DNA of 64,000 bases from CAJCIY01 sp964245825 (GTDB lineage: Bacteria; Actinomycetota; Actinomycetes; Mycobacteriales; CAJCIY01). The stretch is from contig CAXTNT010000004.1 of the NCBI GenBank assembly GCA_964245825.1, forward strand, positions 124,001-188,000, read 5' to 3'. Within the stretch, counting starts at the first letter, position 1, and each line of letters starts with the position of its first letter. Shown piece after piece: positions 16,990 through 26,713 of the stretch. The notes under the pieces were generated by a model. That model saw only the letters and a program-made list of their open reading frames with translations. It did not search any database and was not told the DNA's origin. The translations under genes and the position numbers were made by a program.

Positions 16990-19101
16990 ATGAGTCGTAC
17001 GTCCTACCGCCGTCCCGGTGTCGGTCTGCTGTGCCTCGCCGGAGCGGTCCTGCCGCTGCTTGTGGTCGTCGCCAGCCACGCGTCCGCGAAGCCGTCCTGC
17101 ACCATCTACTGGACGGGTCGTGTCAGCAGCGACTGGTCGACCACCGGCAACTGGTCGCTGACGGACGGCGGCCCGTCGGCGGGTCGTACTCCCGCCTCCT
17201 CGGACGCCGTGTGCATGTCCACGTCACCTGGCACCGACGACGTCGACCAGTCGGCGACGGTGACGATCGGCACCCTGTCGTGGCCGAGGACGGCGAAGGT
17301 GTCGCCGACTTTGACGAACAGCGGTTCGCTGACGCTCGCAGGTGCGGGCGCCTCGACCCTGTACTCGCTGCAGGACAGCGGCATCGTGACCGCGGCGACG
17401 ACGAGCTCCACGCTCTCGATCACCACCCTGCAGCTCTCCGGCACGCTGCACGGTCCGGGGACGTTCTCGGTCTCGGGCGCAGCCTCGGTGTCCGAGGGAT
17501 TCGTCGAGAACACCACCCTGGTCCTCCGCGGTGCCACCGTGATCACCGAGCAGGGCCTGGCGCTCGCGGACGACGGCGTGCCGGCCAATGTCGAGGTCGC
17601 GGGCACCATGACCCTGACCGACGCTGCGGATGTCCACGGTGGGACGGGGACGACACTGTCAGTGGACCCCGGCGGCACGATCAGCTTCCCGGGGACAGCC
17701 GACCAGGAGGCGTACCTGGACACGGATCAGGTTGCGAACGACGGCACCGTCGCCACGACCGGTGGGACGCTCTTCGTGCAGGGCTCGGGGACGGACACCG
17801 GGACGTTCTCCGCCGGCGCCGGCGCGACGCTCGATCTCGATGACGACCGGACAGAACAGGCCGGCGCCCTCATTACCGGCGCGGGAACGATCCTGGTCGA
17901 CGGCATCGTCGAGTTCGCCAGCCAGCAGGCCCAGGTCACCGCCACCGGGCCCATCGTGGTGCAGAGCAGACTGGTCGCGGACAGTTCGGTGGACGTCGTG
18001 CTGCCCGACCTCGATGCGACCGGCGAGCTGTTCGGTCCCGGGTCCTTCACCGTCACCGGGACCGCGACACTCGACAGCGTCATCGTCGCGGACACGACGG
18101 TCCTGCTGCACGGCAGCAGCGAGGTCACCGGCAACGGTGTGACGCTGCGCGACGACACGGCGGCGACCACGGTGGAGATTGCCGGGACCCTCACCCTCGA
18201 CGACGACGCGGACGTCGAGGGCAACGCCGGCACGGCCCTGCTCGTCGACGCCGGGGGGACCGTCCGCTATCCCGGCAGCGACGCCGACCAGGTGGCGATC
18301 CTCGACACCGCCGTCACCGACCACGGCATCCTCGCGTCAACGGGCGGCACGCTGAACGTGGACCAGCTCACCAACCTGTCGGCCGCCGGAGCCCTGACCG
18401 GAGGCGCCTACCTCGCGGTCGGTGGCACTCTGGCGCTGCCGAACCCGGTCACGAAGAACGCCGGAAGCATCACCGTCGGGCCGAAGGGCGCGCTGACCGG
18501 TGGCGGCTCCGATCTGTTCTCCACCCTCAAGGCAACCAGCGGGGCCCTGACCCTGGGACGGGCCGTGACCTTCAAGAAGGCCCTGACGAACTCAGGGGCG
18601 GTGACCGTGTCGGCCGGCACGACTCAGCTGCCGTCCTATACCCAGAGCGCCGGGACGACCGGCGTTGCCGCCGGCGCGACGCTCCGGGCCGCGAAGGGCG
18701 CCGGCCATGTCGCGATCGGCGGGGGCGTCCTGACCGGGAACGGGACCGTCGCGGGCGTGGTCAGCGGGGCCGGCACGGTGGCACCCGGACGGGCGGCCGG
18801 GCCGCTGACGGTCGGCGGCTACGGCATGGGCGGGTCGAGCACGCTGGCCGTCGGGATCAGCGGGTCGGCCACCGTGGGCACCGACTTCGGCCAGCTGGCG
18901 GTCACCGGGAAGGCGTCACTGGGCGGCACGCTTGCCATCACGTCGGCGCCCGGCTACCTGCCGCCGGTGGGCACGACGTACACGGTCCTCACGGCCGCGA
19001 GCGTCTCCGGGACTTTCGCGACCGTGACCGGGACGGTGGTCGGATCGCACCACTACGTCGTCTCGTACACGGGCACGGCCGTACGCCTGACCGTGCAGTA
19101 G
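16990..19101 (+). CDS. Large secreted beta-helix-like repeat protein
   Basis: A 703-residue protein with an N-terminal signal peptide (residues 1-33), an opening WTGRVSSDWSTTGNWSL like that of many surface proteins with autotransporter-type passenger repeats, and then many short G-, T- and V-rich strands typical of a parallel beta-helix. There is a clear internal duplication: residues ~149-265 and ~341-460 share blocks such as GPGTFSVSG/GPGSFTVTG, VEVAGTMTLTDAADV/VEIAGTLTLDDDADV and TGGTL. No LPXTG, C-terminal membrane helix or wall-binding module is visible, so it is probably released. Function unknown; surface adhesion or matrix roles are only possibilities. It sits between dacB and the metalloprotease, genes usually adjacent, so it is likely an accessory insertion. 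Confidence 0.8.
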   Translation: MSRTSYRRPGVGLLCLAGAVLPLLVVVASHASAKPSCTIYWTGRVSSDWSTTGNWSLTDGGPSAGRTPASSDAVCMSTSPGTDDVDQSATVTIGTLSWPRTAKVSPTLTNSGSLTLAGAGASTLYSLQDSGIVTAATTSSTLSITTLQLSGTLHGPGTFSVSGAASVSEGFVENTTLVLRGATVITEQGLALADDGVPANVEVAGTMTLTDAADVHGGTGTTLSVDPGGTISFPGTADQEAYLDTDQVANDGTVATTGGTLFVQGSGTDTGTFSAGAGATLDLDDDRTEQAGALITGAGTILVDGIVEFASQQAQVTATGPIVVQSRLVADSSVDVVLPDLDATGELFGPGSFTVTGTATLDSVIVADTTVLLHGSSEVTGNGVTLRDDTAATTVEIAGTLTLDDDADVEGNAGTALLVDAGGTVRYPGSDADQVAILDTAVTDHGILASTGGTLNVDQLTNLSAAGALTGGAYLAVGGTLALPNPVTKNAGSITVGPKGALTGGGSDLFSTLKATSGALTLGRAVTFKKALTNSGAVTVSAGTTQLPSYTQSAGTTGVAAGATLRAAKGAGHVAIGGGVLTGNGTVAGVVSGAGTVAPGRAAGPLTVGGYGMGGSSTLAVGISGSATVGTDFGQLAVTGKASLGGTLAITSAPGYLPPVGTTYTVLTAASVSGTFATVTGTVVGSHHYVVSYTGTAVRLTVQ

Positions 19102-19122
19102 CCCCGGCGGCGTGGCGGTCTC

Positions 19123-19128
19123 TAGGCT
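19123..19128 (+). promoter_or_regulatory. -10 box for leaderless metalloprotease transcript
   Basis: TAGGCT followed by exactly six bases and then the ATG at 19135, matching the TANNNT -10 and leaderless spacing. No obvious -35. Confidence 0.5.
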
Positions 19129-19134
19129 CAGGGC

Positions 19135-20217
19135 ATGGCTGACCTCGTCGACTGGGATCTCGCGGCGCGGATGGCGCGGCGGCTCGTCCGGCCCGGCCCC
19201 CAGCTCTCGCTGACCGAAGCCGCGGACGTGGTTGGTGAGCTGCGGCAGGTGGCCGTCGCTGCCCTCGGCCACGTCACCGCGTACACCGGTCTCGAACCGG
19301 ATCCCGCACTGCGTACCGCCAACGTCGTGGTCGACCGGGCCCAGTGGGCCGAGCAGAACATCGTCGGCCTGCAGACCGTGCTGGGCCCGCTGGTCGAGCG
19401 GCTCGCCGGCAAGCGCGCCGAGCGCACCGGTCGCAGCCCCAGTGCTGGGCTCGTCAGCGCGGTCGGGAGGCGGGTCACCGCCAGCGAGCTGGCGGCGGTC
19501 CTGGCGTTCCTGTCGAGCAAGGTCCTGGGCCAGTACGAGGTGTTCCTGCCCCCCGCCGACGGCGACGGCCGGCTCTCCCTCATCGCGCCGAACATCGTCG
19601 AGATCGAGCGCAACCTCGCCGTCGACCCCACCGACTTCCGGATGTGGGTGGCCCTGCATGAGCAGACGCACCACCTCCAGTTCACCGGGGTTCCGTGGCT
19701 GCACGAGCACCTGCTGACGCTGGTCGGCCGACTCGCTGACTCGGCCGACCTCGACCCGCAGCAGATCCTCGGCCGGCTCAAGGGCGCGGTGGGCGAGCTC
19801 CGCGGCGGTCGCGGCGAGCGGCCAGGTGGCCTGCTCGCGGTGCTGCAGTCGCCCGAGCAGCGTGCCGTTGCCGCCCAGGCCCAGTCGTTGATGACGGTCC
19901 TGGAAGGCCACGCCGACTTCGTGATGGATGCCGTCGGCCCCCAGATCGTGCCGAGCGTCGCGGTGATCCGCGAGCGGTTCGAGGCCCGCCGGCGGCGTAC
20001 CGGCTCACCAGTGGAGATGCTGCTGCGGCGGCTACTGGGCCTGGACGCGAAGCTGGCGCAGTACCGGGTCGGCGGCGCCTTCTTCCGTGCCGTCGACGCC
20101 GAGGGCGGTGAGGCCGCGGTCGCCGCGGTGTGGGCCGGCCCGGACGCGCTACCCACCGCCGCTGAGCTGGCGGAGCCTGAGCAGTGGCTGCGCCGGGTCG
20201 CGGGCATCGCCGCCTGA
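19135..20217 (+). CDS. Zinc-dependent metalloprotease of the DUF2342 family
   Basis: A 360-residue actinobacterial family protein (sometimes labelled coenzyme F420 biosynthesis-associated, without firm proof). The zinc motif HEQTH lies at 175-179 within WVALHEQTHHLQF, and a second conserved block, EGHADFVMDAVG, follows about 95 residues later and could supply the third ligand. No signal peptide, so cytoplasmic. Upstream of tilS, hpt and ftsH as in other actinobacteria. Physiological substrate is unknown. Confidence 0.88.
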   Translation: MADLVDWDLAARMARRLVRPGPQLSLTEAADVVGELRQVAVAALGHVTAYTGLEPDPALRTANVVVDRAQWAEQNIVGLQTVLGPLVERLAGKRAERTGRSPSAGLVSAVGRRVTASELAAVLAFLSSKVLGQYEVFLPPADGDGRLSLIAPNIVEIERNLAVDPTDFRMWVALHEQTHHLQFTGVPWLHEHLLTLVGRLADSADLDPQQILGRLKGAVGELRGGRGERPGGLLAVLQSPEQRAVAAQAQSLMTVLEGHADFVMDAVGPQIVPSVAVIRERFEARRRRTGSPVEMLLRRLLGLDAKLAQYRVGGAFFRAVDAEGGEAAVAAVWAGPDALPTAAELAEPEQWLRRVAGIAA

Positions 20218-20244
20218 GGTGAGCGCCCGCCTGCCCGCGCGCCG

Positions 20245-21159
20245 ATGACCGGCCCGGCGCCGTCGGTCGCCGAGGTACGCGTCGCGGTGCGCCGCGCCAC
20301 GGCCGACCTCGCTCCGGCCACACCGATCGGGGTGGCGTTCTCCGGGGGCGCGGACTCGCTGGCCCTGCTGGCGGCCGCCGCGTTCCTGCGCCCGGCCGTC
20401 ACGGCCCTGGTCGTCGACCAGGGTTGGGGACCCGGCAGTGCCGCCGCGGCGGCCGGCGCGGCCACCCGAGCCCGGACGCTCGGCGTCGACGCCGCGGTCC
20501 TCGCGGGTCCCGCGCCTCGCGAGGAGGCCGCCGCCCGCACCGCGCGCTACGCCGCCCTCGACGCCGCCGCGGATGCTCGCGGGCTCGACGTGGTGCTGCT
20601 GGGTCACACCCGCGACGACCAGGCCGAGACGGTGCTGCTGGCCCTCGCCCGGGGCAGCGGTGCCCGCAGCCTCGCGGGCATGGCGCCGGTCCGCGGCCGC
20701 TACCGGCGGCCGCTGCTGGGGGTCAACCGCGCCACCACCCGCGCCGCCTGCGACGCGGCGGCCCTGCAGCCGTACGAGGACCCCGCGAACGACGACCCCG
20801 CCTTTACCCGGGTGCGCGTCCGAGCCCTGCTCCCGGAGCTGGCGCTCGCCCTCGGCCACGACGTCACGGCCAACCTCGCCGCCACCGCCCGGCTGCTGCG
20901 CGACGACGCCGACCTGCTCGACCTCCTGGCCCGGCAGGCCGGTACGAACGAGGTCGCCGCCCTGGCCGCGTTGCCACCCGCACTGCGCCGGCGGGTCCTG
21001 CACGGCCTCGGCCCTGCCCTGACGGCGGCGCACGTCGACGCCCTGGAGGCGCTGGTCCTGGACTGGCACGGCCAGGGACCGGTCTCGCTGCCGGGGGGAG
21101 CGGTGGCCGTTCGCCGCTCTGGCAGGATCACCGTCGTGCCCGGTGGCAGCTCCTCGTGA
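20245..21159 (+). CDS. tilS: tRNA(Ile)-lysidine synthase
   Basis: A 304-residue N-type ATP pyrophosphatase that converts C34 of tRNA-Ile(CAU) to lysidine so it reads AUA. The PP-loop SGGADS is at residues 33-38, followed by VDQGW and the conserved LGHTRDDQAETVLLALARGSG and YRRPLLGV blocks. The short form lacks the large C-terminal domain, as usual in actinobacteria. Overlaps hpt by GTGA. Confidence 0.95.
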   Translation: MTGPAPSVAEVRVAVRRATADLAPATPIGVAFSGGADSLALLAAAAFLRPAVTALVVDQGWGPGSAAAAAGAATRARTLGVDAAVLAGPAPREEAAARTARYAALDAAADARGLDVVLLGHTRDDQAETVLLALARGSGARSLAGMAPVRGRYRRPLLGVNRATTRAACDAAALQPYEDPANDDPAFTRVRVRALLPELALALGHDVTANLAATARLLRDDADLLDLLARQAGTNEVAALAALPPALRRRVLHGLGPALTAAHVDALEALVLDWHGQGPVSLPGGAVAVRRSGRITVVPGGSSS

Positions 21160-21785
21160 CCGACCACCCCGCACCCCGCGCACCAGCGCACGGCACCTCG
21201 GCGCTGCACCGGTTGCCCGCCTCGATCCCCGCCACGGCGCCCGAGCGGACGCCGCCCGGGGTGAGCGTCCTGGTCCCTGAGGGCGACATCCGCCGCCGGC
21301 TCGCGGAGATCTCCCGGCAGATCGAGGCAGACCACGCCGGCGAGGAGTTGCTGCTCGTCGCGGTGCTTAAGGGCGCGATCATGGTGGTGGCCGACCTCGC
21401 GCGCGAGCTGCGGCTGCCGACGAGCCTGGAGTTCATGGCGATCAGCTCGTACGGGTCGGCCACCTCCTCCTCGGGGGTGGTGCGCATCCTCAAGGACCTC
21501 GATCGCGACATCGGTGGCCGCCACGTCCTGCTCGTCGAGGACATCGTCGACTCGGGCCTGACGCTCTCCTGGCTCGTCCGGCACCTCACGGCCCGGGCGC
21601 CCGCCTCGCTCGACATCTTCGCCCTGCTCCGCAAGCCGGAGGCCCGGCATGCGGGGGTCCCGGTGCGCTACGTCGGCTTCGACATCGGTCCCGACTTCGT
21701 CGTGGGCTACGGCCTCGACGTGGCCGAACGGCACCGGGCGTTGCCCTATGTCGGTCTGTACGAGCCGGACTCCGACCATGGCTGA
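21156..21785 (+). CDS. hpt: Hypoxanthine phosphoribosyltransferase
   Basis: A 209-residue purine salvage enzyme making IMP (and GMP) from the base and PRPP. PRPP-binding motif VLLVEDIVDSGLTL, the LKGA loop and ISSYGSATSSSG are present. The GTG at 21156 overlaps the tilS stop; an internal GTG at 21261 would give the more usual ~180-residue length, so the N-terminal ~35 residues (proline- and alanine-rich) could be untranslated. The tilS-hpt-ftsH order is conserved in bacteria. Confidence 0.93.
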   Translation: MTDHPAPRAPAHGTSALHRLPASIPATAPERTPPGVSVLVPEGDIRRRLAEISRQIEADHAGEELLLVAVLKGAIMVVADLARELRLPTSLEFMAISSYGSATSSSGVVRILKDLDRDIGGRHVLLVEDIVDSGLTLSWLVRHLTARAPASLDIFALLRKPEARHAGVPVRYVGFDIGPDFVVGYGLDVAERHRALPYVGLYEPDSDHG

Positions 21786-22008
21786 GCGACCGCCAGGTGT
21801 GGTGGGCCTGAGAACCGCATCGGGTCTTGCTTTCGGGACGAGAACGGTACGGGCGCGGTGTTAGCCTTGGCAGCGTGCTGGCCGTCCCCGACGCGGGGTC
21901 TTCTGGTGCGTCGAGCTAGGGGGCCCGAACACCACCGGTAAGCGGTCACCGGTGGGCGGGCACGGACGGCAGGAGGATCGGACGCCTGACCCCGGCGGCC
22001 CTTTCGCG

Positions 22009-24165
22009 ATGAACATGAAGCGATACCGCGGCCCCGCGGTCGTCGTGGTCCTGGTGATCCTCGTGCTCGTGCTCGTCGAGCGGGTGGCCGGAACGGGCAA
22101 CGACTACAAGAGCGTGCCGCTGTCGCAGATCGAGACCGAGGTGGCGCAGCACAAGGTCTCCGACCTGACCCTCCACGACAAGGAGCAGCAGGTCCAGGTC
22201 ACGCTGGCCGGCGGCAAGACCAAGCAGGAGGCCAGCTACCCCGACCAGTACGGGCAGCAGCTGATCAAGGAGCTGCAGGCCGCGAACGCGACCGCGCCCG
22301 TCGGTCAGGGCGCGACGTACAAGACCGACATCACCAAGGGCAACGTGCTGCTGACGCTGCTCGGCGAGTTCCTGCCGTTCATCATCATCTTCGGCCTGCT
22401 CTTCTTCTTCATGAACCAGATGCAGGGTGGCGGCAGCCGGGTCATGAGCTTCGGCAAGTCCAAGGCCAGGCTCGTGAGCAAGGACACCCCCAAGACGACG
22501 TTCGCCGACGTCGCGGGGGCCGAGGAGGCGATCGAGGAGCTCCAGGAGATCAAGGAGTTCCTGGAGAACCCCGCCAAGTTCCAGGCGATCGGCGCCAAGA
22601 TCCCCAAGGGCGTGCTGCTGTACGGCCCGCCCGGCACGGGCAAGACGCTGCTGGCCCGCGCCGTCGCCGGCGAGGCCGGCGTGCCGTTCTACTCGATCTC
22701 CGGCTCGGACTTCGTCGAGATGTTCGTCGGGGTCGGGGCCAGCCGGGTCCGCGACCTGTTCGAGCAGGCCAAGACCAACGCGCCGGCGATCGTGTTCGTG
22801 GACGAGATCGACGCTGTGGGCCGGCACCGCGGCGCGGGCCTGGGCGGCGGGCACGACGAGCGTGAGCAGACCCTCAACCAGCTGCTGGTGGAGATGGACG
22901 GGTTCGACGTCAAGGGCGGCGTCATCCTCATCGCGGCGACCAACCGTCCCGACATCCTCGACCCGGCGCTGCTGCGCCCCGGTCGCTTCGACCGCCAGAT
23001 CCCGGTCGGGCCGCCCGACCTCGCCGGGCGCAAGGCGGTCCTCGAGGTGCACGCGAAGGGCAAGCCGATCGCGCCCGACGTGGACATGATGACCATCGCC
23101 CGACGCACCCCCGGCTTCACCGGTGCCGACCTCGCCAACGTCATCAACGAGGCCGCGCTGCTCACTGCCAGGCAGGGCCAGCAGCTGATCACCTCCGTCA
23201 CGCTGGAGGAGTCGATCGACCGCGTGATGGCCGGTCCGCAGCGTAAGACGCGGGTGATGAACGACAAGGAGCGCAAGCTCACCGCGTACCACGAGGGAGG
23301 GCACGCCCTGGTCGCGCACGCCCTGCCGAACACCGACCCGGTGCACAAGGTGACGATCCTCCCGCGCGGGCGCGCGCTGGGCTACACGATGGTGCTGCCC
23401 GAGACCGAGAAGTACTCCCAGACCCGGGCCGAGCTGCAGGACTCGTTGGCGTACGCCCTGGGTGGCCGGGCCGCCGAGGAACTGGTGTTCCACGACGTGA
23501 CCACCGGCGCCGCCAACGACATCGAGAAGGCGACGGCCACCGCGCGTGCGATGGTCACCCAGTTCGGGATGAGCCAGCGCCTCGGCGCGCTGAAGTTCGG
23601 CCAGGAGTCCGGTGAGGTGTTCCTCGGCCGCGACATGGGTCACCAGCGCGACTACTCGGAGGAGATCGCCGGGATCATCGACGAGGAGGTGCGCGTCCTC
23701 ATCGAGGCCGCGCACGACGAGGCGTTCGAGATCCTCGCCCGGCACCGCGACGCGCTCGACGAGCTCGTGCTCCGGCTGCTCGACAAGGAGACCTTGGACA
23801 AGGCCGAGATCGCCGAGGTGCTGTCGGCGGTCCCCAAGGAGCCGCAGCGCCCCGTGGACAACGGGACGAGGCTGCCCTCGACCATCCCGCCGGTCCGGAC
23901 GGCGGCCGAGCTCGCGCTGCTCGGGCCCGACGACGTGGCCGACTTGATGCCCGACAGCACGCCCCGCCGCGGGCGGGCGGCCGCGCCGGCCCGGACGCGG
24001 CGGGCCCCGACGCGCCAGACCGCGAGCGCCAACCGCTCCGCGCGGGAGACGGGCAAGGGCGGCACCGCGGCCGGGCAGGCAGCCAAGGCGACGCGGACCG
24101 GGCAGGAGAAGCGCGCCGGCGCGCGGGTCAGCCGCCGCAAGCCGAGCACGGAACCGGGTGCCTGA
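22009..24165 (+). CDS. ftsH: ATP-dependent zinc metalloprotease FtsH
   Basis: A 718-residue membrane AAA+ protease that degrades damaged membrane proteins and short-lived regulators. First membrane helix at residues 9-26, an extracytoplasmic domain, second helix at GEFLPFIIIFGLLFFFM, Walker A GPPGTGKT at 206-213, Walker B VFVDEIDAVG, second region of homology ending in RPGRFDR, and the zinc site HEGGH at 428-432. The C-terminal tail is long and basic (PARTRRAPTRQ). ATG 22009 gives the family start MNMKRY; a GTG at 21952 is an alternative but adds an unusual leader. An AGGAGG at 21971 lies too far to serve 22009, which leaves the start slightly open. The stop overlaps folE by 8 bp. Confidence 0.95.
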   Translation: MNMKRYRGPAVVVVLVILVLVLVERVAGTGNDYKSVPLSQIETEVAQHKVSDLTLHDKEQQVQVTLAGGKTKQEASYPDQYGQQLIKELQAANATAPVGQGATYKTDITKGNVLLTLLGEFLPFIIIFGLLFFFMNQMQGGGSRVMSFGKSKARLVSKDTPKTTFADVAGAEEAIEELQEIKEFLENPAKFQAIGAKIPKGVLLYGPPGTGKTLLARAVAGEAGVPFYSISGSDFVEMFVGVGASRVRDLFEQAKTNAPAIVFVDEIDAVGRHRGAGLGGGHDEREQTLNQLLVEMDGFDVKGGVILIAATNRPDILDPALLRPGRFDRQIPVGPPDLAGRKAVLEVHAKGKPIAPDVDMMTIARRTPGFTGADLANVINEAALLTARQGQQLITSVTLEESIDRVMAGPQRKTRVMNDKERKLTAYHEGGHALVAHALPNTDPVHKVTILPRGRALGYTMVLPETEKYSQTRAELQDSLAYALGGRAAEELVFHDVTTGAANDIEKATATARAMVTQFGMSQRLGALKFGQESGEVFLGRDMGHQRDYSEEIAGIIDEEVRVLIEAAHDEAFEILARHRDALDELVLRLLDKETLDKAEIAEVLSAVPKEPQRPVDNGTRLPSTIPPVRTAAELALLGPDDVADLMPDSTPRRGRAAAPARTRRAPTRQTASANRSARETGKGGTAAGQAAKATRTGQEKRAGARVSRRKPSTEPGA

Positions 24166-24784
24166 GTCCGACCGCTCGGTCGTCGCACCGGCCGGGCCGG
24201 TCAAGCAGGGCGTCGTGGTCGACGAACCACGGATCGCCGCCGCGGTCCGGGAGATCCTCCTCGCCATCGGCGAGGACCCCGGGCGTGAAGGCCTGATCAA
24301 GACCCCGGAGCGGGTCGCCCGCGCGTACACGGAGATCTTTGCCGGAGTGGGCAGGGATCCGACCGAACTGCTGTCCACGGTGTTCGACGAGCACCACGAA
24401 GAGCTGGTGCTGGTCTGCGACATCCCGCTGTACTCCACCTGCGAGCACCATCTGGTGCCCTGGCACGGCGTGGCCCACGTCGGCTACATCCCCAACGTCG
24501 CCGGCCAGATCACCGGCCTGTCGAAGCTCGCCCGACTGGTCGACCTGTTTGCCAAGCGGCCGCAGGTGCAGGAGCGGCTGACCAGCCAGGTCGCCGACGC
24601 ACTCGATGCGGCCCTCTCGCCGCGCGGGGTGATCGTGGTGGTGTCCGCCGAGCATCTGTGCATGTCCATGCGGGGGGTACGCAAGCCCGGCGCGCGCACG
24701 GTGACCTCGGCCGTACGCGGGGTCTTCCAGGCGTCGGCGGCGAGCCGCGCCGAGGCGTTGAGCCTCATCCAGCAGCATGGCTGA
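24158..24784 (+). CDS. folE: GTP cyclohydrolase I
   Basis: A 208-residue enzyme catalysing the first step of folate (and pterin) synthesis, GTP to dihydroneopterin triphosphate. Zinc and active-site residues are in STCEHHLVPWHG (Cys95, His97-His98) and HLCMSMRG (Cys168). The GTG start overlaps the ftsH stop by eight bases. Leads the folate gene run folE-folP-folB-folK, interrupted only by the lipid aminoacyltransferase gene. Confidence 0.96.
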   Translation: MPESDRSVVAPAGPVKQGVVVDEPRIAAAVREILLAIGEDPGREGLIKTPERVARAYTEIFAGVGRDPTELLSTVFDEHHEELVLVCDIPLYSTCEHHLVPWHGVAHVGYIPNVAGQITGLSKLARLVDLFAKRPQVQERLTSQVADALDAALSPRGVIVVVSAEHLCMSMRGVRKPGARTVTSAVRGVFQASAASRAEALSLIQQHG

Positions 24785-26713
24785 ACGGGGTACGCCGGCG
24801 CGGGTCGCGGCCGCCGAGCGGGAGTCGGCGCCGAGCCGCACCCGGCCCGCCACCGGGCGCACCGATCCGACGCGGCCGCGCAGCGATCCGCCGCCCGAGC
24901 GGCCGGGGGGCGATCCGGGGCCCGCGCAGGAGATGGTGACCCGCTCCGAGGAGACCCTGCGGCGCCGAGTCCCGCCGGCCCTGGCGTTCCTGGTGCTGCT
25001 GAGCGGCCTCGTCGATGTCGCCAGCGTCATCAGACCCGAGCTGACGAGTCGGCTGCACGACGTCAGCGAGGTCGTCAGCGGGCCCGTCGCGCGGTCGGCC
25101 GGCGCGCTCGACGTCTCCCTCGGGATCGTGCTGGTGCTGCTCGCGCAGGGCCTGCGTCGCCGGAAGCGCCGCGCCTGGCGGGTCGCGGTCGTGCTGCTGT
25201 CGCTGACCGCGGCGCTCAACGTGCTCAAGGGGCTCGACCTGGCCATCGGCGCCGGCGAGACGGTGGCGGCGTTGNNNNNNNNNNCCTGGCCGAAGCGATC
25301 GTCTCCCTGGTGGTGCTGGGCCTGCTGGTCCTGTACCGGCGGGAGTTCGCGGCGGCCGGCGACCCGCGTACGCGGTGGCGGGGGCTGGGGGCCTTCGTGC
25401 TGTTGTTCCTCACGTCGGTCGTGCTGGGCGAGGCGGTGGTGCTGGCCCGGCTGGACGATCTGAACCGGCCGCACCCCTTCTCGGCCCAGCTCCAGCACGT
25501 GCTGGAGGGGCTGGTCGGCGTCAGCGGTCCGCTCCGCTTCGAGACCGACCGGACTGCCGACTTCGTCGCGCGGGTGCTGTTCAGCCTCGGGTTGCTGACG
25601 CTGGTGGTCACCGTCCACCTCGTGCTGCGGCCGGCCGAGCCACAGGCTCGGCTGGCGCCGAGCGACGAGTCGCGCATGCGTCTGCTGCTGGCGCGGCACG
25701 GCGCCCGCGACTCGCTCGGGTACTTCGCCCTGCGCCGGGACAAGAGCGTGATCTGGTCGCCGTCCGGCAAGGCCGTCGTGGCCTACCGCGTGGTGTCGGG
25801 CGTGATGCTCGCCAGCGGCGACCCGGTCGGCGACCCCGAGGCCTGGCCAGGCGCGATCGACGCGTTCCTGGCCGAGGCGGCGAGGCACGCCTGGACGCCG
25901 GCGGTGATGGGCTGCTCCGAACAGGCGGGCACGGCCTGGTCACGCGCCGGGCTGGACGCCCTCGAGCTGGGCGACGAGGCGATCGTGGAGACCGACACGT
26001 TCTCGCTGGAGGGGCGCGCGATGCGCAACGTCCGGCAGGCCGTGGCCCGGGTGGAGCGCGCCGGCTACGACTTCGACATCCGCCGCGTCGGCGACATCCC
26101 GGCCGGCGAGCTGGCGAGGATCGGTGCGGCGGTCCGGTCCTGGCGGGGCGCGCAGACCGAGCGCGGCTTCTCCATGGCGCTCGGGCGCTTCGGCGATCCT
26201 GCCGACGGCGACTGCGTGCTGGCCACGGCGTCGGTCGACGGGCGGCTCGCGGCGCTGCTGCACTTCGTACCGTGGGGGACCGACGGGCTCTCGCTGGAGC
26301 TGATGGTGCGCGACCGCGACGCCGACAACGGCATGAACGAGTTCCTGATCGCCAAGATCCTCGCCGGCTGCCGCGGCAAGGGCATCGCCCGGGTGTCGCT
26401 GAACTTCGCTGTCTTCCGGTCGGCGCTGGCCCGCGGCGAGCGGCTCGGCGCCGGCTTCGTGCTGCGCGGGTGGCGAGCGCTGCTGGTCTTCGCGTCGCGC
26501 TGGTTCCAGATCGAGTCGCTGTGGCGATTCAACGCCAAGTTCCAGCCGATCTGGGAGCCGCGGTACGTCTGCTACCCCACCGCGCGCGACCTGCCGCGAA
26601 TCGCGGTGGCGGCCCTGGAGGCCGAGGCGTTCATCGTCTGGCCCCGCCCGTCGCTGCGGTTCCTGCGCGGGATCGTCGGCGGGCCCGTCGCGAAGCAGCC
26701 CGCACGTCGATGA
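24777..26713 (+). CDS. Membrane phosphatidylglycerol aminoacyltransferase, MprF/LysX-like (contains assembly gap)
   Basis: Read as one gene interrupted by 10 Ns at 25275-25284; the frame before and after the gap differs, which simply reflects the unknown true gap size. The N-terminal part has a charged cytoplasmic leader and membrane helices (VPPALAFLVLLSGLVDVAS, SLGIVLVLLAQGL, and more after the gap); the C-terminal ~330 residues are a DUF2156 acyltransferase with FSLEGRAMRNVRQAV, WRGAQTERGFSMALGRF and RWFQIESLWRFNAKFQP, matching the catalytic half of lysylphosphatidylglycerol synthases. Expected role: adding an amino acid from aminoacyl-tRNA to phosphatidylglycerol, lowering surface charge and raising peptide resistance. 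It overlaps folE upstream and folP downstream (ATGA). Confidence 0.8.
25275..25284. other. Assembly gap (10 Ns)
   Basis: Ten undetermined bases inside the MprF/LysX-like gene. Round-number N runs usually mark scaffold joins of unknown length. Reading frames on either side disagree if the gap is taken literally. Confidence 0.98.

Noticed and set aside
24777..25463. Separate short membrane protein gene ending after the N run
   Set aside because: The residues after the Ns in this frame are not meaningful; the frame that continues the family is a different one, explained by unknown gap size.
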